A stretch of 29,876 nt of DNA from Nitrospirota bacterium (lineage in GTDB: Bacteria > Nitrospirota_A > Leptospirillia > Leptospirillales > Leptospirillaceae). The position numbers and the translations under genes are program-made. The stretch's first letter is position 1; the number at the start of each line of letters is the position of its first letter. Below the pieces are notes generated by a model. That model had not been told where the DNA came from, made no database searches, and was given only the letters and a program-made list of their open reading frames with translations. Location of the stretch: contig DAHWGX010000075.1 of NCBI GenBank assembly GCA_027335985.1, positions 1 through 29,876 of the forward strand, given 5' to 3'. Shown piece by piece: positions 1 through 7,727 of the stretch.

Positions 1-194
1 GCGAACCACGCCGAGTCGCTGACCTCGAAATCCTCCGGAGGCTTTGGCGTTGCATTCTTGAAGGTTTTGAAACCTCTATTGAGATCCTTCGTTGTGCTGA
101 CATCCACATGCTTGTCGAAGGCGCATCCCGAAAGAAGGACCTCAACCGCCAGAAGGATCCCCAGAATCCCTGTTCCCGATTTACCGCTGTGCAT
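1..194 (-). CDS. Lipoprotein, 5' part only; candidate thin-pilus secretin (PilN-like)
   Basis: Only the first ~64 residues are in the window; the gene runs off the left edge. The protein starts with a signal peptide ending in a lipobox (LLSGC, Cys24), so it should be a lipid-anchored envelope protein. After the Cys comes a polar stretch and a short segment rich in Pro and acidic residues ending VSDSAWF. The ATG lies inside the last codons of the preceding lipoprotein gene (14 bp overlap), so it belongs to the same operon. IncI thin-pilus operons run pilL-pilM-pilN, and PilN is a lipoprotein secretin. Position and lipobox fit PilN, but no secretin domain is visible here, so this is inference from gene order. 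Confidence 0.5.
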   Translation of the reverse strand, partial: MHSGKSGTGILGILLAVEVLLSGCAFDKHVDVSTTKDLNRGFKTFKNATPKPPEDFEVSDSAWF

Positions 195-831
195 TTTTTG
201 CCCCCCAATCGATTCTCAAGGTTTCCATGCCTGCCCGGACGGTCGCCCGGTATTGCCCGAATGACATTCGTTCTCCGGAATCTCCCGGGGTCTCCGTACG
301 ACAGGAGAACCAGCCCGGCGAGCTTTCTTCCAGGGAGAAAACCGGCACAATATGGGGGCCGGACCGCATGAAGAATCCCCTCACAGCCAAAACTCTGTCG
401 CCTTCTCTCCACCTGGCGGCCATGAACGCATGCCGGGTCTTGACCGGGAACGTCCTCAAAAGATAAGGAGCAGTCCGGTCGACCCGGGTCAATCTGACGG
501 AAACCCGAACTTCTCGACCACGGGAGAGACTTCGAACGTAATTTCTGATCTCCCGGGACCGACCCTCGGAGGTCCAGACCCCAAAGGCCATTCCGGAAGG
601 AAGGACCGCCTCTTGGATTCGACCCTCCGCTCCCGCCAGAGATCGAATAGTCCGGGACACGACCCGGAGGCTCGGGACGGGAACGGGAGTCCGGCACAAG
701 ATGCCTCCGGCGGCAAAGGGAAGAGATTCGAAGGTTTGAGGGGACACGTCCGACAGACCCGAATCCCTTTCCGGAACGCACCCGGAAAAAAGGACAGGGA
801 GCGCCAGCAATACAGGGAGGAATCGTCTCAT
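181..831 (-). CDS. Lipoprotein of unknown function in the pilus operon (PilM position)
   Basis: A 216-residue protein with a clean lipoprotein signal: MRR, a hydrophobic core, and lipobox LFSGC with Cys18. The remainder is soluble and basic, with no domain I recognise. The ATG overlaps the TGA of the TcpQ-like gene (ATGA), so the two are translationally coupled. I set the start here and not at an upstream in-frame codon because only this start gives a signal peptide. It sits between a PilL/TcpQ-like gene and a possible PilN-like lipoprotein, the place PilM takes in IncI plasmids. PilM identity is a positional guess only; an envelope role in the pilus or transfer apparatus is likely. Confidence 0.7.
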   Translation of the reverse strand: MRRFLPVLLALPVLFSGCVPERDSGLSDVSPQTFESLPFAAGGILCRTPVPVPSLRVVSRTIRSLAGAEGRIQEAVLPSGMAFGVWTSEGRSREIRNYVRSLSRGREVRVSVRLTRVDRTAPYLLRTFPVKTRHAFMAARWREGDRVLAVRGFFMRSGPHIVPVFSLEESSPGWFSCRTETPGDSGERMSFGQYRATVRAGMETLRIDWGAKNAQR

Positions 832-1256
832 CGCCCATCCTCGACCAGCAGCACATGGTTCGAAAGATACGCATGAACTTTCAGCCATCCGCCGGATCCG
901 GCGTTGAAAACCTTGATGCTGCGGCGGATCGCCCCAAGAAAGCTTCTTCCGGCCACGTAACGGGCCTTGACCGGAAAGCTGTACTCCGAATGCCAGAGGA
1001 CCTTCCATCCGGAGGCCTTCCCCCAGGATTCGAAATTCTCTTTCAGGCCCCGGTCCGGAGAAAGCACGTAAGTCATCGTCGGGTGGTTCTCTGTGTTCAC
1101 CGGGGAGGGACCCTTTCCTTTAGTTTTAGGGGTCTCCTGGGGGACGGAGCAGTTGTCCGATACCGGATCTCCGCAAAAATACGCATGGGCCGGGGATTCC
1201 GAGAATCCGATCCATAGGGTTGCCGTCACCACGGCAAACACGAAGGTTTTATTCAT
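828..1256 (-). CDS. TcpQ/PilL-type periplasmic protein of a type IVb pilus
   Basis: A 142-residue exported protein. It begins with a signal peptide (MNKTFVFAVV, cleavage near AHA-YF), then a short linker with two Cys. The second half (about residues 60-139) resembles the C-terminal domain of toxin co-regulated pilus protein TcpQ, also found in PilL of IncI thin pili; this domain helps place the outer-membrane secretin. Visible hallmarks are the TYVLSPDRGLKENFESWG segment followed by WKVLWHSEY and a VHAYLSNHVLLV end. The ATG at 1256 is preceded by GGAGGA seven bases upstream and overlaps the stop of the ParR-like gene. A longer reading from 1382 would bury the signal peptide and was rejected. 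Confidence 0.72.
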   Translation of the reverse strand: MNKTFVFAVVTATLWIGFSESPAHAYFCGDPVSDNCSVPQETPKTKGKGPSPVNTENHPTMTYVLSPDRGLKENFESWGKASGWKVLWHSEYSFPVKARYVAGRSFLGAIRRSIKVFNAGSGGWLKVHAYLSNHVLLVEDGR

Positions 1257-1710
1257 TAAACAGTCCTCCAAGAAGTTTTTTTGGATCTTCGGAACCCAAT
1301 TCTCCAGGGGATTCCAGTCGTCTTCTCGCATCGTCTTCCCGTAAGGCAACGGCATTTCCGGAAATGAGGCCATGCCCGGCAAGAACCGTTTTCCGAATCC
1401 ACCCGGCTCGATCGTCTCCTATCCAGCGGGATTTATACTCGTCAAGAAAGGCTTGATAATCCGGATCGTCTACAAGAATTTCTATTTGCACGGAGATTTT
1501 CTGCCCAGGAGACGTCGGGCGAGCGGATTCCACAGGCCGCCCGATCAAAAATCCGATAAGGAGGCAACGTCTCAGGTGATCCTGCCTGACTGCCCTGCGG
1601 CGGGAGGAATATGATTCCCAAAAGCGTTTGTCCATTTCTATTCCCAAATGACACCGAAGCCGGATCCGAATTCGTTTCGCTCTCCCGGTGGGTGTGGCCG
1701 GCCGCCCCAT
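1249..1710 (-). CDS. ParR/StbB-like small protein downstream of ParM
   Basis: A 153-residue basic protein whose start overlaps the parM stop (TGATG) and which has a GGAGGGAA ribosome site. The middle part reads as a strand (KISVQIEILVD), a helix (PDYQAFLDEYKSR) and a second helix (DDRAGWIRKTVLAGHGLI). This is the ribbon-helix-helix layout seen in ParR-type adaptors, whose usual second helix has an RxxxIRxxLxxG pattern. In type II partition systems ParR binds the centromere and caps ParM filaments. The call rests on position plus this weak motif. The first ~25 residues are Arg-rich; a start at Met26 is possible. No centromere-like iterons sit next to it. Confidence 0.5.
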   Translation of the reverse strand: MGRPATPTGRAKRIRIRLRCHLGIEMDKRFWESYSSRRRAVRQDHLRRCLLIGFLIGRPVESARPTSPGQKISVQIEILVDDPDYQAFLDEYKSRWIGDDRAGWIRKTVLAGHGLISGNAVALREDDARRRLESPGELGSEDPKKLLGGLFNE

Positions 1711-2726
1711 CAGCCATTCCCTCCGGAAAGAGACACGGCTTTCAGAAGACCACGGGCATTGGCGAACTCCGGCTGATCCAGAATAATCGCATTGGGAAAT
1801 TTCTCCGGGAGATTTTTGAATACAAGGCTCCCACCCCCGACGAAGAGGATCGCCTCAAGACTCGATATTTCCTTTTCAAAAACAGCCCGAATCTCGTTTT
1901 CGATCTCGGACTCGATCTCCCGGATCGCCTCCCGACATTCTTCCTGGACGGAAATTTCCTTTCCCCAAATCCCAGTCCTCCCTTTGATCAAAGCTCTGTC
2001 CAGGTCCTCGGACAAAACGTCATACACCTTATGGGTGCTCATGATGCGGCGTTTCAGAACCTTATGGACATCGAGAACTCCGATATCGCGGGTCGCAAGA
2101 TGATCGTGGTCCGTTTGAAAACCGGGGAGAATCACGGAAATATCCGTCGTCTGGCCACCGATATCGACAACGCCGATCCGGGCCTTTTGAGTCCGAATCG
2201 TTTGGCCGCAGACGAGCCAGTCGACAACCGCAGTCAGGCCCTGGGCAAAGACCTTGTGCGATCCGATCCGGGCCGTCTCTCCTCCGTCGAGCCTTCTGAC
2301 CGGCTTGGCGAAGGACTCGATCTTCCGGGCAATTCTGTCATCGTCCTTCTTTTTCATGTTTTTTCCATCCGTGAAGTACCGCTCCAGGGGGAGCCCCGAT
2401 CCGATACGGACGGATTTTCCCGCAAAACCGGCCTCGATCAGGGCATGAGAGGAAAGAACCCGGGAAAGCGACGACAGGTTGTAATCCGGGAACCGCGTGG
2501 TAGCTCCTTCGATACCGGGAGCAACCGTGAAATACTCGCCTTCCGTTTCATAGCCTCCGATCATTCCTCCCCCGTCGAGCGCTCCGATCCCGTATGATCC
2601 CTTGCGGGCCCGGGAGGGGATCGAAAGGGTCCGGATCTCTCCGCTTTGGTCATACCATGCCACCTTGACGGCGGCATATCCGTCGTCGAGTCCCACGTTG
2701 ATAATCGGTTCTTCTACTGCGGACAT
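1710..2726 (-). CDS. parM: ParM/StbA actin-like plasmid segregation ATPase
   Basis: A 338-residue actin-fold protein. The phosphate-1 loop is near the N terminus (NVGLDDGYAAVKVA, residues ~10-23), phosphate-2 is GVVDIGGQTTDISVI, and the adenosine motif is VGGGS near the C terminus. The middle part (RFPDYNLSSLSRVL, then GSGLPLERYF) matches StbA/ParM more than the pilus protein PilM or FtsA. ParM polymerises on ATP and pushes plasmid copies apart. The ATG has GGAGGAG upstream. The gene starts only 19 bp after icmT and is followed directly by a ParR-like gene, so it is embedded in the transfer operon. It lacks the usual upstream centromere. Confidence 0.88.
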   Translation of the reverse strand: MSAVEEPIINVGLDDGYAAVKVAWYDQSGEIRTLSIPSRARKGSYGIGALDGGGMIGGYETEGEYFTVAPGIEGATTRFPDYNLSSLSRVLSSHALIEAGFAGKSVRIGSGLPLERYFTDGKNMKKKDDDRIARKIESFAKPVRRLDGGETARIGSHKVFAQGLTAVVDWLVCGQTIRTQKARIGVVDIGGQTTDISVILPGFQTDHDHLATRDIGVLDVHKVLKRRIMSTHKVYDVLSEDLDRALIKGRTGIWGKEISVQEECREAIREIESEIENEIRAVFEKEISSLEAILFVGGGSLVFKNLPEKFPNAIILDQPEFANARGLLKAVSLSGGNG

Positions 2727-2745
2727 AGACTCCTCCTCTTCAATT

Positions 2746-3006
2746 TCAATATTCCCGGTAAAACCGGTACACGGGCTTCATCGGATTCTCCGGCCAGACG
2801 ACCGGGCCGGAGATTGCCCGAAGAAGAACCCGCCAGGCGACCGGCAACGTCAGACCGAAGCGTTCCAGAACTCCAAAAAACGCTACTCCAAGAAGCGCAA
2901 CCCCTAGCGTCCAGAGCCGCATGTGAAAAAAGAAGATCAGGAGCGCGACTCCCGCCCGGGCGTCGACCGGTCCGAGACGGGGGATTCCGGAGGCCCACCG
3001 CCACAT
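2746..3006 (-). CDS. icmT: IcmT/TraK-like inner-membrane protein of the type IVB secretion system
   Basis: An 86-residue protein matching the IcmT pattern: short basic start (MWRWASG), DARAGVALLIFFFHMRLWT, then LLGVAFFGVLERFGLTLPVAWRVL. IcmT proteins share DARA, a hydrophobic pair of segments, H-x-R-x-WT and ERYGFTLPVALR. IcmT is a small membrane component of Dot/Icm and of IncI transfer (TraK). The start codon overlaps the dotB stop (TGATG) and has GAAGGAGGGG upstream. The order dotD-dotC-dotB-icmT equals traH-traI-traJ-traK of R64, which supports the call strongly. Confidence 0.85.
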   Translation of the reverse strand: MWRWASGIPRLGPVDARAGVALLIFFFHMRLWTLGVALLGVAFFGVLERFGLTLPVAWRVLLRAISGPVVWPENPMKPVYRFYREY

Positions 3007-4121
3007 CAGGCCCCTCCTTCGATCGCCAGAAAGGATTCTTCCGAGATCAGTCCCGCTTTCCAGGCACGCCGGGCATCCTGTGAAGCTCTTTGTCCTTTTT
3101 TCTCGAGAATGTCCCCAATCACAAATGGCCAGTTTGACCAGGGCGAGTCCATCAAGGTCCTTTTGATGTCCCGGTCGAACACGAGCCATTCCCGGACGGG
3201 CACCCGCCCGGAACCGTCGGCTTTCCGGACAAGCCGTTGATGGACCAGAACCCTCATGGCCGCAAGGATCTTTGAAGCGACGGCATCCCGCTCGGCACCG
3301 GGGAAGGCTTCCGCCATGCGGCCGATGGTTTCTCCCACTCCGTTGGTGTGGACCGTCGTATAGGCGGCGTGACCGGTTTGACAGGCCAATACCGTGTTGG
3401 CGATCGTCTCCGCATCCCGGGATTCGCCGACCAGAATGACATCGGGCTTTTGCCGGAGCATCTCCTCGACGGCATTCCCGAACGAGGGATGATGGGTGGG
3501 GACTTCGCTCTGGACGATGATTCCCGTGTCCCGTGTTTCCACCTTGTCGTAGACGAATTCAATGGGCGCCTCGGCGGTGGCGATATGGCACCCGCCCCGT
3601 TCGAGCTTTTCCCGAAGGATGGCGGCAAGAGCTGTGGATTTTCCGGATCCCGTGGCGCCGGCTACGCCGACCAGCCCGTCCAGGGGAAAAAGCGCGGCCA
3701 CGAGCTCCGGAGGCAACCCCATCGATTCGAGCGTCGGAGGCGTATCGGGGATGCTTCGGAGAACGATCTTCAGATCCCGGGGCCCGGACCGCCGGGTTCC
3801 CGTTGCGTTGACCCGGAATCTCAATCGGGAGTCCCGGTTCCCCAATGACACTTCGTAGGCGATATTTCGAGCCGCCCCCGAAGCCACCATCGAAGATGCG
3901 TTCGCCATGTCGATGGCGTTCAGGATGTCCGCGAGCTCGTGGGTCTTGACCGCTCTCGTTCCGACCGTCTCCCATCGTCCCCGGAAATAGGCCCGAACGG
4001 GAGATTCGGAAACCAGAAGAATGTCCGAGGCCCCGACCGATACGAGGGTCCTGAGCAGGGCATCGAGACTCTCCCGGTCGTGCCGGACCGGATCGCGGAG
4101 CTCTGGAAGAGAAAGGCTCAC
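3006..4121 (-). CDS. dotB: DotB/TraJ secretion ATPase of the type IVB transfer system
   Basis: A 371-residue PilT/VirB11-family hexameric ATPase that powers the channel at the cytoplasmic face. Walker A is GATGSGKST (about residues 154-162), followed by TAEAPIEFVYD, a Walker B-like region ILVGESRDAETI (about residue 230) and the His box TGHAAYTTVHTNG. The C-terminal part has the LVHQRLV segment of this family. The start is GTG, overlapping the dotC stop as GTGA, with GGAGGAGG just upstream. The size fits DotB (about 377 residues in Legionella) and TraJ of IncI plasmids. Neighbours are dotC and icmT. Confidence 0.92.
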   Translation of the reverse strand: MSLSLPELRDPVRHDRESLDALLRTLVSVGASDILLVSESPVRAYFRGRWETVGTRAVKTHELADILNAIDMANASSMVASGAARNIAYEVSLGNRDSRLRFRVNATGTRRSGPRDLKIVLRSIPDTPPTLESMGLPPELVAALFPLDGLVGVAGATGSGKSTALAAILREKLERGGCHIATAEAPIEFVYDKVETRDTGIIVQSEVPTHHPSFGNAVEEMLRQKPDVILVGESRDAETIANTVLACQTGHAAYTTVHTNGVGETIGRMAEAFPGAERDAVASKILAAMRVLVHQRLVRKADGSGRVPVREWLVFDRDIKRTLMDSPWSNWPFVIGDILEKKGQRASQDARRAWKAGLISEESFLAIEGGA

Positions 4122-4945
4122 TTTTCCTCCTCCTTTACTTCAAGCGGTTTCCAGTGATCCGTCGCCGTAAACCGGGCCGGTTTCGTGATTCGGAGGACCG
4201 TGTCCCCTATTTCAAGAACTTCGCCCGTCCGGAGCGTGGCGGCCTGAGATCGTGCCCAGGTGGGCCGTTCGATCTGTCCTGAAAGCGCCAGTTCGTAAAA
4301 ACGGATTCTTCCCTCGATCGCCCGAACAAGTCGTCGCATTCCGATCCGGAATGCCTGATCGGAGAGCCTCTCTCCGGTCTTCCATCCCCGGGCCGTCCAT
4401 TTTTTCCAAAGCTTCCTCTCCTCCGCGTTCTTGGGAAGGAGAAGAGAGTTGACCTTCTTGGGGCTCCCGGGAGAAAGAATCAGATAATCCCGGAAGGTGG
4501 GAGGAATGGAAATGACCCGGGCGGGCTCATGAATACGGTAGGACACAAGGGTCGAATCCGAGGAGGTCGCGGTTTCGAGCTTGAATGCCCGCTTCCCGAC
4601 ATCCACCGAAGGCAAAAGCACATGCTCGTCTGAGGACAGAAACGGCCGGAACGTGAACACCCGGTCGAGGAGGGGGGATTCCTTCCGCAGCCATCGATTC
4701 CGAATCCGGGTCTTCCTGGCATACCCCGTCTGGGCGCCCCACGATAACGCCGCTTTTTTCTGCGCGGTCTGACGAAGCGCCCGTTTCCGAATTTTATCGT
4801 CCGGCTTTGCCGGATTTTCGGCTTGTCCAAGGGTCGGTAGCGTCTGGCGGGAATTCGCCCCGGAAGACATTCCGGAGGAAAATGCGATTTCTGGCAGAAG
4901 AAAAAGAGTCATCGCAAGGGTCGACAGAACAATCTTATTTTTCAC
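4118..4945 (-). CDS. dotC: DotC/TraI-like outer-membrane-associated secretion protein
   Basis: A 275-residue exported protein starting with GTG (AAAGGCGG upstream) 11 bp inside the end of dotD. Residues 1-22 form a signal peptide (KNKIVLST, then hydrophobic, ending AFSS). I see no clear lipobox; Legionella DotC is a lipoprotein, so this is a small departure. The C-terminal half has the DotC signature: WKKWTARGWKTGERLSDQAF, then MRRLVRAIEGRIRFYELALSGQIERPTWARS. DotC helps DotD and DotH form the outer-membrane ring. The call rests on that signature and on the conserved dotD-dotC-dotB order. Confidence 0.82.
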   Translation of the reverse strand: MKNKIVLSTLAMTLFLLPEIAFSSGMSSGANSRQTLPTLGQAENPAKPDDKIRKRALRQTAQKKAALSWGAQTGYARKTRIRNRWLRKESPLLDRVFTFRPFLSSDEHVLLPSVDVGKRAFKLETATSSDSTLVSYRIHEPARVISIPPTFRDYLILSPGSPKKVNSLLLPKNAEERKLWKKWTARGWKTGERLSDQAFRIGMRRLVRAIEGRIRFYELALSGQIERPTWARSQAATLRTGEVLEIGDTVLRITKPARFTATDHWKPLEVKEEEK

Positions 4946-5528
4946 CGGACCGCCTTTCTTGTGTTTTGTCCGGTCGGGAATGAAGAGGGGGCGGATAGAC
5001 CAGGTCGATCTCTCGACCTTCGGGGCGAAGGACAATCCAGGCGGCAGGTGTGATCTGCACGCCGGCATCCCGAAGGATGTCGTAAAGAGGTTCTTTTTTG
5101 GACCTGATTTCGATCATGGGTGCGGAATCCGGTCTCTTCCCTATGACCTTCATTTCCCATCGGACGATTTTTCCAAGATGCCGAAGAAAGGGTTCCACCG
5201 GCCCGACATATTTGAGGGTAAGCCGTCGCCCCATCGTTCCCGTTTTCTGCACCCGGGAGATTCCGAGAGCGGACGGCGGAAGATGGCTCTGGAACGCCAG
5301 GAGCCGATCCCAGTCCCGGGAGATGCGAAGGGCCGCTTTTGACAAGATGTCCGGTGCTGTATCGTCCTGCAGGATTGTTTTGTCCTTTTCATTGAAAGAG
5401 ACAGACGATGAGGCGCAACCGGCCAAAACAGAAAATCCAATCGATAAAAACAGGGGCACAAGGACAAAGCAATGTCGTCTTGCCCTGTCCTTTTGTCCAG
5501 TCCGCCATTTTTTTGTTCCGTGCATCAT
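4935..5528 (-). CDS. dotD: DotD/TraH-like lipoprotein of the type IVB secretion system
   Basis: A 197-residue lipoprotein: signal peptide and lipobox SVLAGC with Cys37, a short linker, then a C-terminal domain resembling the secretin N0 fold (FLRHLGKIVRWEMKVIGK to ITPAAWIVLRPE), as DotD has. DotD anchors DotH in the outer membrane. I chose the ATG at 5528 (MMHGTKK); a GTG at 5549 is also open but has no better ribosome site. It is the first gene of the left transfer operon, behind a promoter that contains the shared operator at 5598-5617. Confidence 0.78.
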   Translation of the reverse strand: MMHGTKKWRTGQKDRARRHCFVLVPLFLSIGFSVLAGCASSSVSFNEKDKTILQDDTAPDILSKAALRISRDWDRLLAFQSHLPPSALGISRVQKTGTMGRRLTLKYVGPVEPFLRHLGKIVRWEMKVIGKRPDSAPMIEIRSKKEPLYDILRDAGVQITPAAWIVLRPEGREIDLVYPPPLHSRPDKTQERRSGEK

Positions 5529-5562
5529 ATATATGGTCCACCCCGCCACCCCACTGCCTCGC

Positions 5563-5617
5563 TTGAATGTGTTGCTAGAATCATATAAACATTTTACATG
5601 GTATTAGTCAATACTAT
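5563..5617. promoter_or_regulatory. Divergent promoter region with operator site A
   Basis: The AT-rich gap between dotD (minus) and the EAL gene (plus). On the minus strand a -35 TTGACT (5611-5606) is followed after 18 bases by TATATG (5587-5582; or TTATAT at 17). On the plus strand TTGAAT (5563-5568) is followed after 15 bases by TATAAA (5584-5589). Site A, ATGGTATTAGTCAATACTAT at 5598-5617, is an inverted repeat (GTATT-N4-AATAC) that covers the minus -35 and would sit at the plus-strand start point. A bound regulator could therefore control both directions. The same site, 17 of 20 bases identical, occurs at 24638-24657. Confidence 0.6.
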
Positions 5618-5644
5618 CTATTTATTTTTAGAAAGAAGGAAAAA

Positions 5645-6358
5645 ATGTCCATCCCGGCGTACGAACCCTTTAACGAATTTATTAGGGGAACCCGTCTGCT
5701 CTGGCAACCCGTCGTCGATCTCGAAAATGGACGAACCGTCGGGGCGGAAGCCCTCCTCCGTCCCCCGGCCGGAATCCCGTCCAAGATGTTGATCGAGATC
5801 GACAGAAGGAAGGCATGGGAGGATTTCACCCGATGGGAGATGGAGCGTGTCGTTTCCGATCTTTTGGATCTTCCTCCCCGGGACCAGACCTTTCTGGCGT
5901 TCTTTAATCTTTCGCCCCGGCAATGCGTTTCTTCATTTCTTTTCCCATGGCTGTCGCGATTCCCCTCCGGAGTTGTACCAGTTATTGAAGTTCTGGAGGA
6001 ATTTCTTGAACCGGATCAGGAATCAGTTCTTGTCGAGGCCAAGCGCCAGGGATTCCGGATCGCGATCGACGATTTCGGAACGGGCCATTCGAATATCTCC
6101 CGCCTCCTAGACCTTTCGGTCGACTTCGTGAAAATCGACCGAAAGCTCGTTCAGGCGACGGGGAAGCCTGCCAGGGATCTTGTCGAAGGCGTCGTAAGAG
6201 CGATCGGAAGGACTGATATCAGTATTCTGGGGGAAGGCATCGAAACCGAATCTCATGCCCGTTTTGCCGGAAAGATCGGATGTGCTTCGGGCCAAGGCTG
6301 GTTTTACGGGAGACCGGGTCCGATCGGAGAACTGTCAGGCGGGCGACGGACCAATTGA
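5645..6358 (+). CDS. Stand-alone EAL-domain cyclic-di-GMP phosphodiesterase
   Basis: A 237-residue protein that is only an EAL domain, with no sensor, receiver or membrane part. EAL enzymes cleave c-di-GMP to pGpG. The active-site set looks complete: GAEALLR near residue 35, an Asn in FFNLS, Glu in VIEVLE, the metal pair in AIDDFGTGHS, the Lys of VKIDR, Glu in GEGIE and Gln in GQGWFYGRP. AAGGA precedes the ATG by six bases. It is transcribed away from dotD, and the shared operator lies in its leader region. It may lower c-di-GMP in the host and act against the GGDEF-containing protein at 10400-12970. Activity is predicted only. Confidence 0.88.
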   Translation: MSIPAYEPFNEFIRGTRLLWQPVVDLENGRTVGAEALLRPPAGIPSKMLIEIDRRKAWEDFTRWEMERVVSDLLDLPPRDQTFLAFFNLSPRQCVSSFLFPWLSRFPSGVVPVIEVLEEFLEPDQESVLVEAKRQGFRIAIDDFGTGHSNISRLLDLSVDFVKIDRKLVQATGKPARDLVEGVVRAIGRTDISILGEGIETESHARFAGKIGCASGQGWFYGRPGPIGELSGGRRTN

Positions 6359-6396
6359 AAAAAAACGGATTTTCCGGTACCTTTACAGAAATCTAA

Positions 6397-6414
6397 ATGG
6401 TATTTCATACTACC
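6397..6414 (+). promoter_or_regulatory. Operator-like site C upstream of the helix-turn-helix gene
   Basis: ATGGTATTTCATACTACC carries the left half-site ATGGTATT exactly and a right half CATACTAC close to the AATACTAT of sites A and B. The spacing between halves is shorter by three bases. It is itself palindromic (GTAT-TTC-ATAC). It lies 19 bases before the preferred TTG start of the regulator, so autoregulation is possible. The shorter spacing makes this weaker than sites A and B. Confidence 0.35.
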
Positions 6415-6432
6415 AATCAGGAGAAGAACGTC

Positions 6433-7146
6433 TTGGCATCCTCATCGGAACAATCAAGACTCGCCCGGATTCTCATCACCCTTTCCGACAGATCGAACAT
6501 TCATTGGGCCAGCGCTTGCGGGTTCGAGCCCGCGAACCTTTCGAACTGGCTCCGTGGCCGGGAAATCTCTCTCTCCGAGAGAAACATCTCCCTGCTTCTT
6601 TCCGCCCTGTCGCTCGACCCCGAGCGACTTACGCTCGATCCCGCCCGAATCCATCTCTGGTTTGTGGCAATCCACGAACCGGAAACCCTGAAAGAAGCCG
6701 CCGAGGCGTTTTTCGAATCGGAGGTCGCGATGGCCACGGTTTCTCCGGATCCGGAGGGGCCGGCGACGCTCTCGCAAGGGCCACAGTTGGCACTTCTCCG
6801 GTCCGGGAATCTCCGGATCATTCTGGCGAGAAAGTTTTTCACCACAAAAATGTCCGACAACCATGTCCCGAAGAAACCCGGGACACCGTGGATCCGTCCC
6901 TCCCTGATTCCGGGGGCCAGATGGAAAGCGGAAGGCATTCCTCCTGACGAGGATGCCCCTCCTATTTTCCTTCCTGGAACGACCATGATGGATATCACGA
7001 ATGGGCACATCAGCCTCGAGATGTTCGACAAAATTTTTGACCAGGCAACGCCGGGCAACTGGAAAGATGTCGAGGCGCTGGCCAAGACATCCGGACTGAC
7101 GGCCCGGGAGGTTCTGGACATGATCCGGAACCGGAGTTCTCGCTAG
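6433..7146 (+). CDS. Helix-turn-helix DNA-binding protein, candidate element regulator
   Basis: A 237-residue protein with an XRE/Cro-like helix-turn-helix near residues 20-60: HWASACGFEPANLSNWLRGR followed by ISLSERNISLLLSAL and LDPERL. The rest has no family I recognise; it contains a central region and a C-terminal helical part (VEALAKTSGLTAREVLDMI) that looks like a second small helical domain. I prefer the TTG at 6433 because AGGAGA lies at a good distance upstream. The ATG at 6397 has no ribosome site and overlaps an operator-like palindrome. It follows the EAL gene by 74 bp on the same strand. It is the only clear HTH repressor-like gene in the window and so the best candidate to bind sites A and B. 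Confidence 0.72.
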   Translation: MASSSEQSRLARILITLSDRSNIHWASACGFEPANLSNWLRGREISLSERNISLLLSALSLDPERLTLDPARIHLWFVAIHEPETLKEAAEAFFESEVAMATVSPDPEGPATLSQGPQLALLRSGNLRIILARKFFTTKMSDNHVPKKPGTPWIRPSLIPGARWKAEGIPPDEDAPPIFLPGTTMMDITNGHISLEMFDKIFDQATPGNWKDVEALAKTSGLTAREVLDMIRNRSSR

Positions 7147-7192
7147 TCTCTCAGGTATTTCTCTTTTTCCTCAGAAAATCCTCTCCCCTACT

Positions 7193-7298
7193 CTGCTTGC
7201 CGCCTTCCGCTCGCGACACCGGGACTCTTGGGGTTCCCCTGCGCATCGCTGGTCCTCCGGACCCGGCGCCGTCGCTCCGAACGGGCCGAAATCCCCGC
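7193..7298 (+). repeat. Dispersed ~105 bp repeat, copy 1 (direct)
   Basis: This block is nearly identical to 14437-14543 on the same strand and to the reverse complement of about 21178-21280. It runs from GCCGCCTTCCGCTCGCGACA to GGGCCGAAATCCCCG and contains GC-rich inverted repeats. It holds no gene. It sits right after the HTH gene and marks the left edge of the motility/c-di-GMP cassette. Here only the outer part of the larger repeat (14428-14868) is present. Confidence 0.9.
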
Positions 7299-7727
7299 TA
7301 TTGATTGGAGAGAATACTGATCAGTTTATTTCATTGATGATAAACTTCTATTTTTTTCAGATTGATTCTTCTCGCCCAATCGAAAAAGCCTTCGCCAATT
7401 TAAGTCTGTCTTCCACGAATATAAAATTGATTAACTTTAATTTATCAATAAATAATACCAATACTATTGATTAAATCAAAAAAAAATATGATGATAAAAT
7501 GTAAATCTGTGATTCTTTAAGAATCAGTCAGGGGGAAAGTTAGACATCAGAATTTCCCCCCTCCTTTTCTCCACACACTTTCCGAACCCACTTTAGTTTG
7601 GGTTTTGCATTCAAAAACCTCGCATTAAGGAGAGGGGGAGAAGGCTTACAGCCTATCAAAAATTAGCAATGGCATATGCAACCTGACCGCGGATGCACTT
7701 GCCTCTCCGATGGAAAGGAGGAGTTAT
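7299..7727. other. AT-rich intergenic region with several inverted repeats
   Basis: No gene is visible. The left part (7300-7500) is very AT-rich, in contrast to the surroundings, and repeats TTGATT five times or so, twice as TTGATTAA. At 7454-7467 two half-sites like those of operators A/B lie head to tail (AATACCA then ATACTAT). A perfect palindrome GATTCTT-T-AAGAATC spans 7511-7525. A hairpin follows with arms GGGGGAAA (7531-7538) and TTTCCCCC (7553-7560), and a smaller one AACCCA/TGGGTT (7585-7604). The region could be a replication or partition site, or a promoter region for the downstream gene. No iterons good enough to call an origin are visible. Confidence 0.5.

Noticed and set aside
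1611..2597. A 328-codon open frame on the plus strand opposite parM
   Set aside because: It mirrors the ParM gene, has no family match and lies inside a tightly packed minus-strand operon.
1710..2726. The actin-like protein as a pilus PilM
   Set aside because: Motifs and the middle region fit ParM/StbA, and a ParR-like gene follows directly; the nearby pilus genes made PilM worth considering.
6397..6432. ATG at 6397 as the start of the helix-turn-helix protein
   Set aside because: No ribosome site precedes it and it overlaps an operator-like palindrome; the TTG at 6433 has AGGAGA at a good distance.
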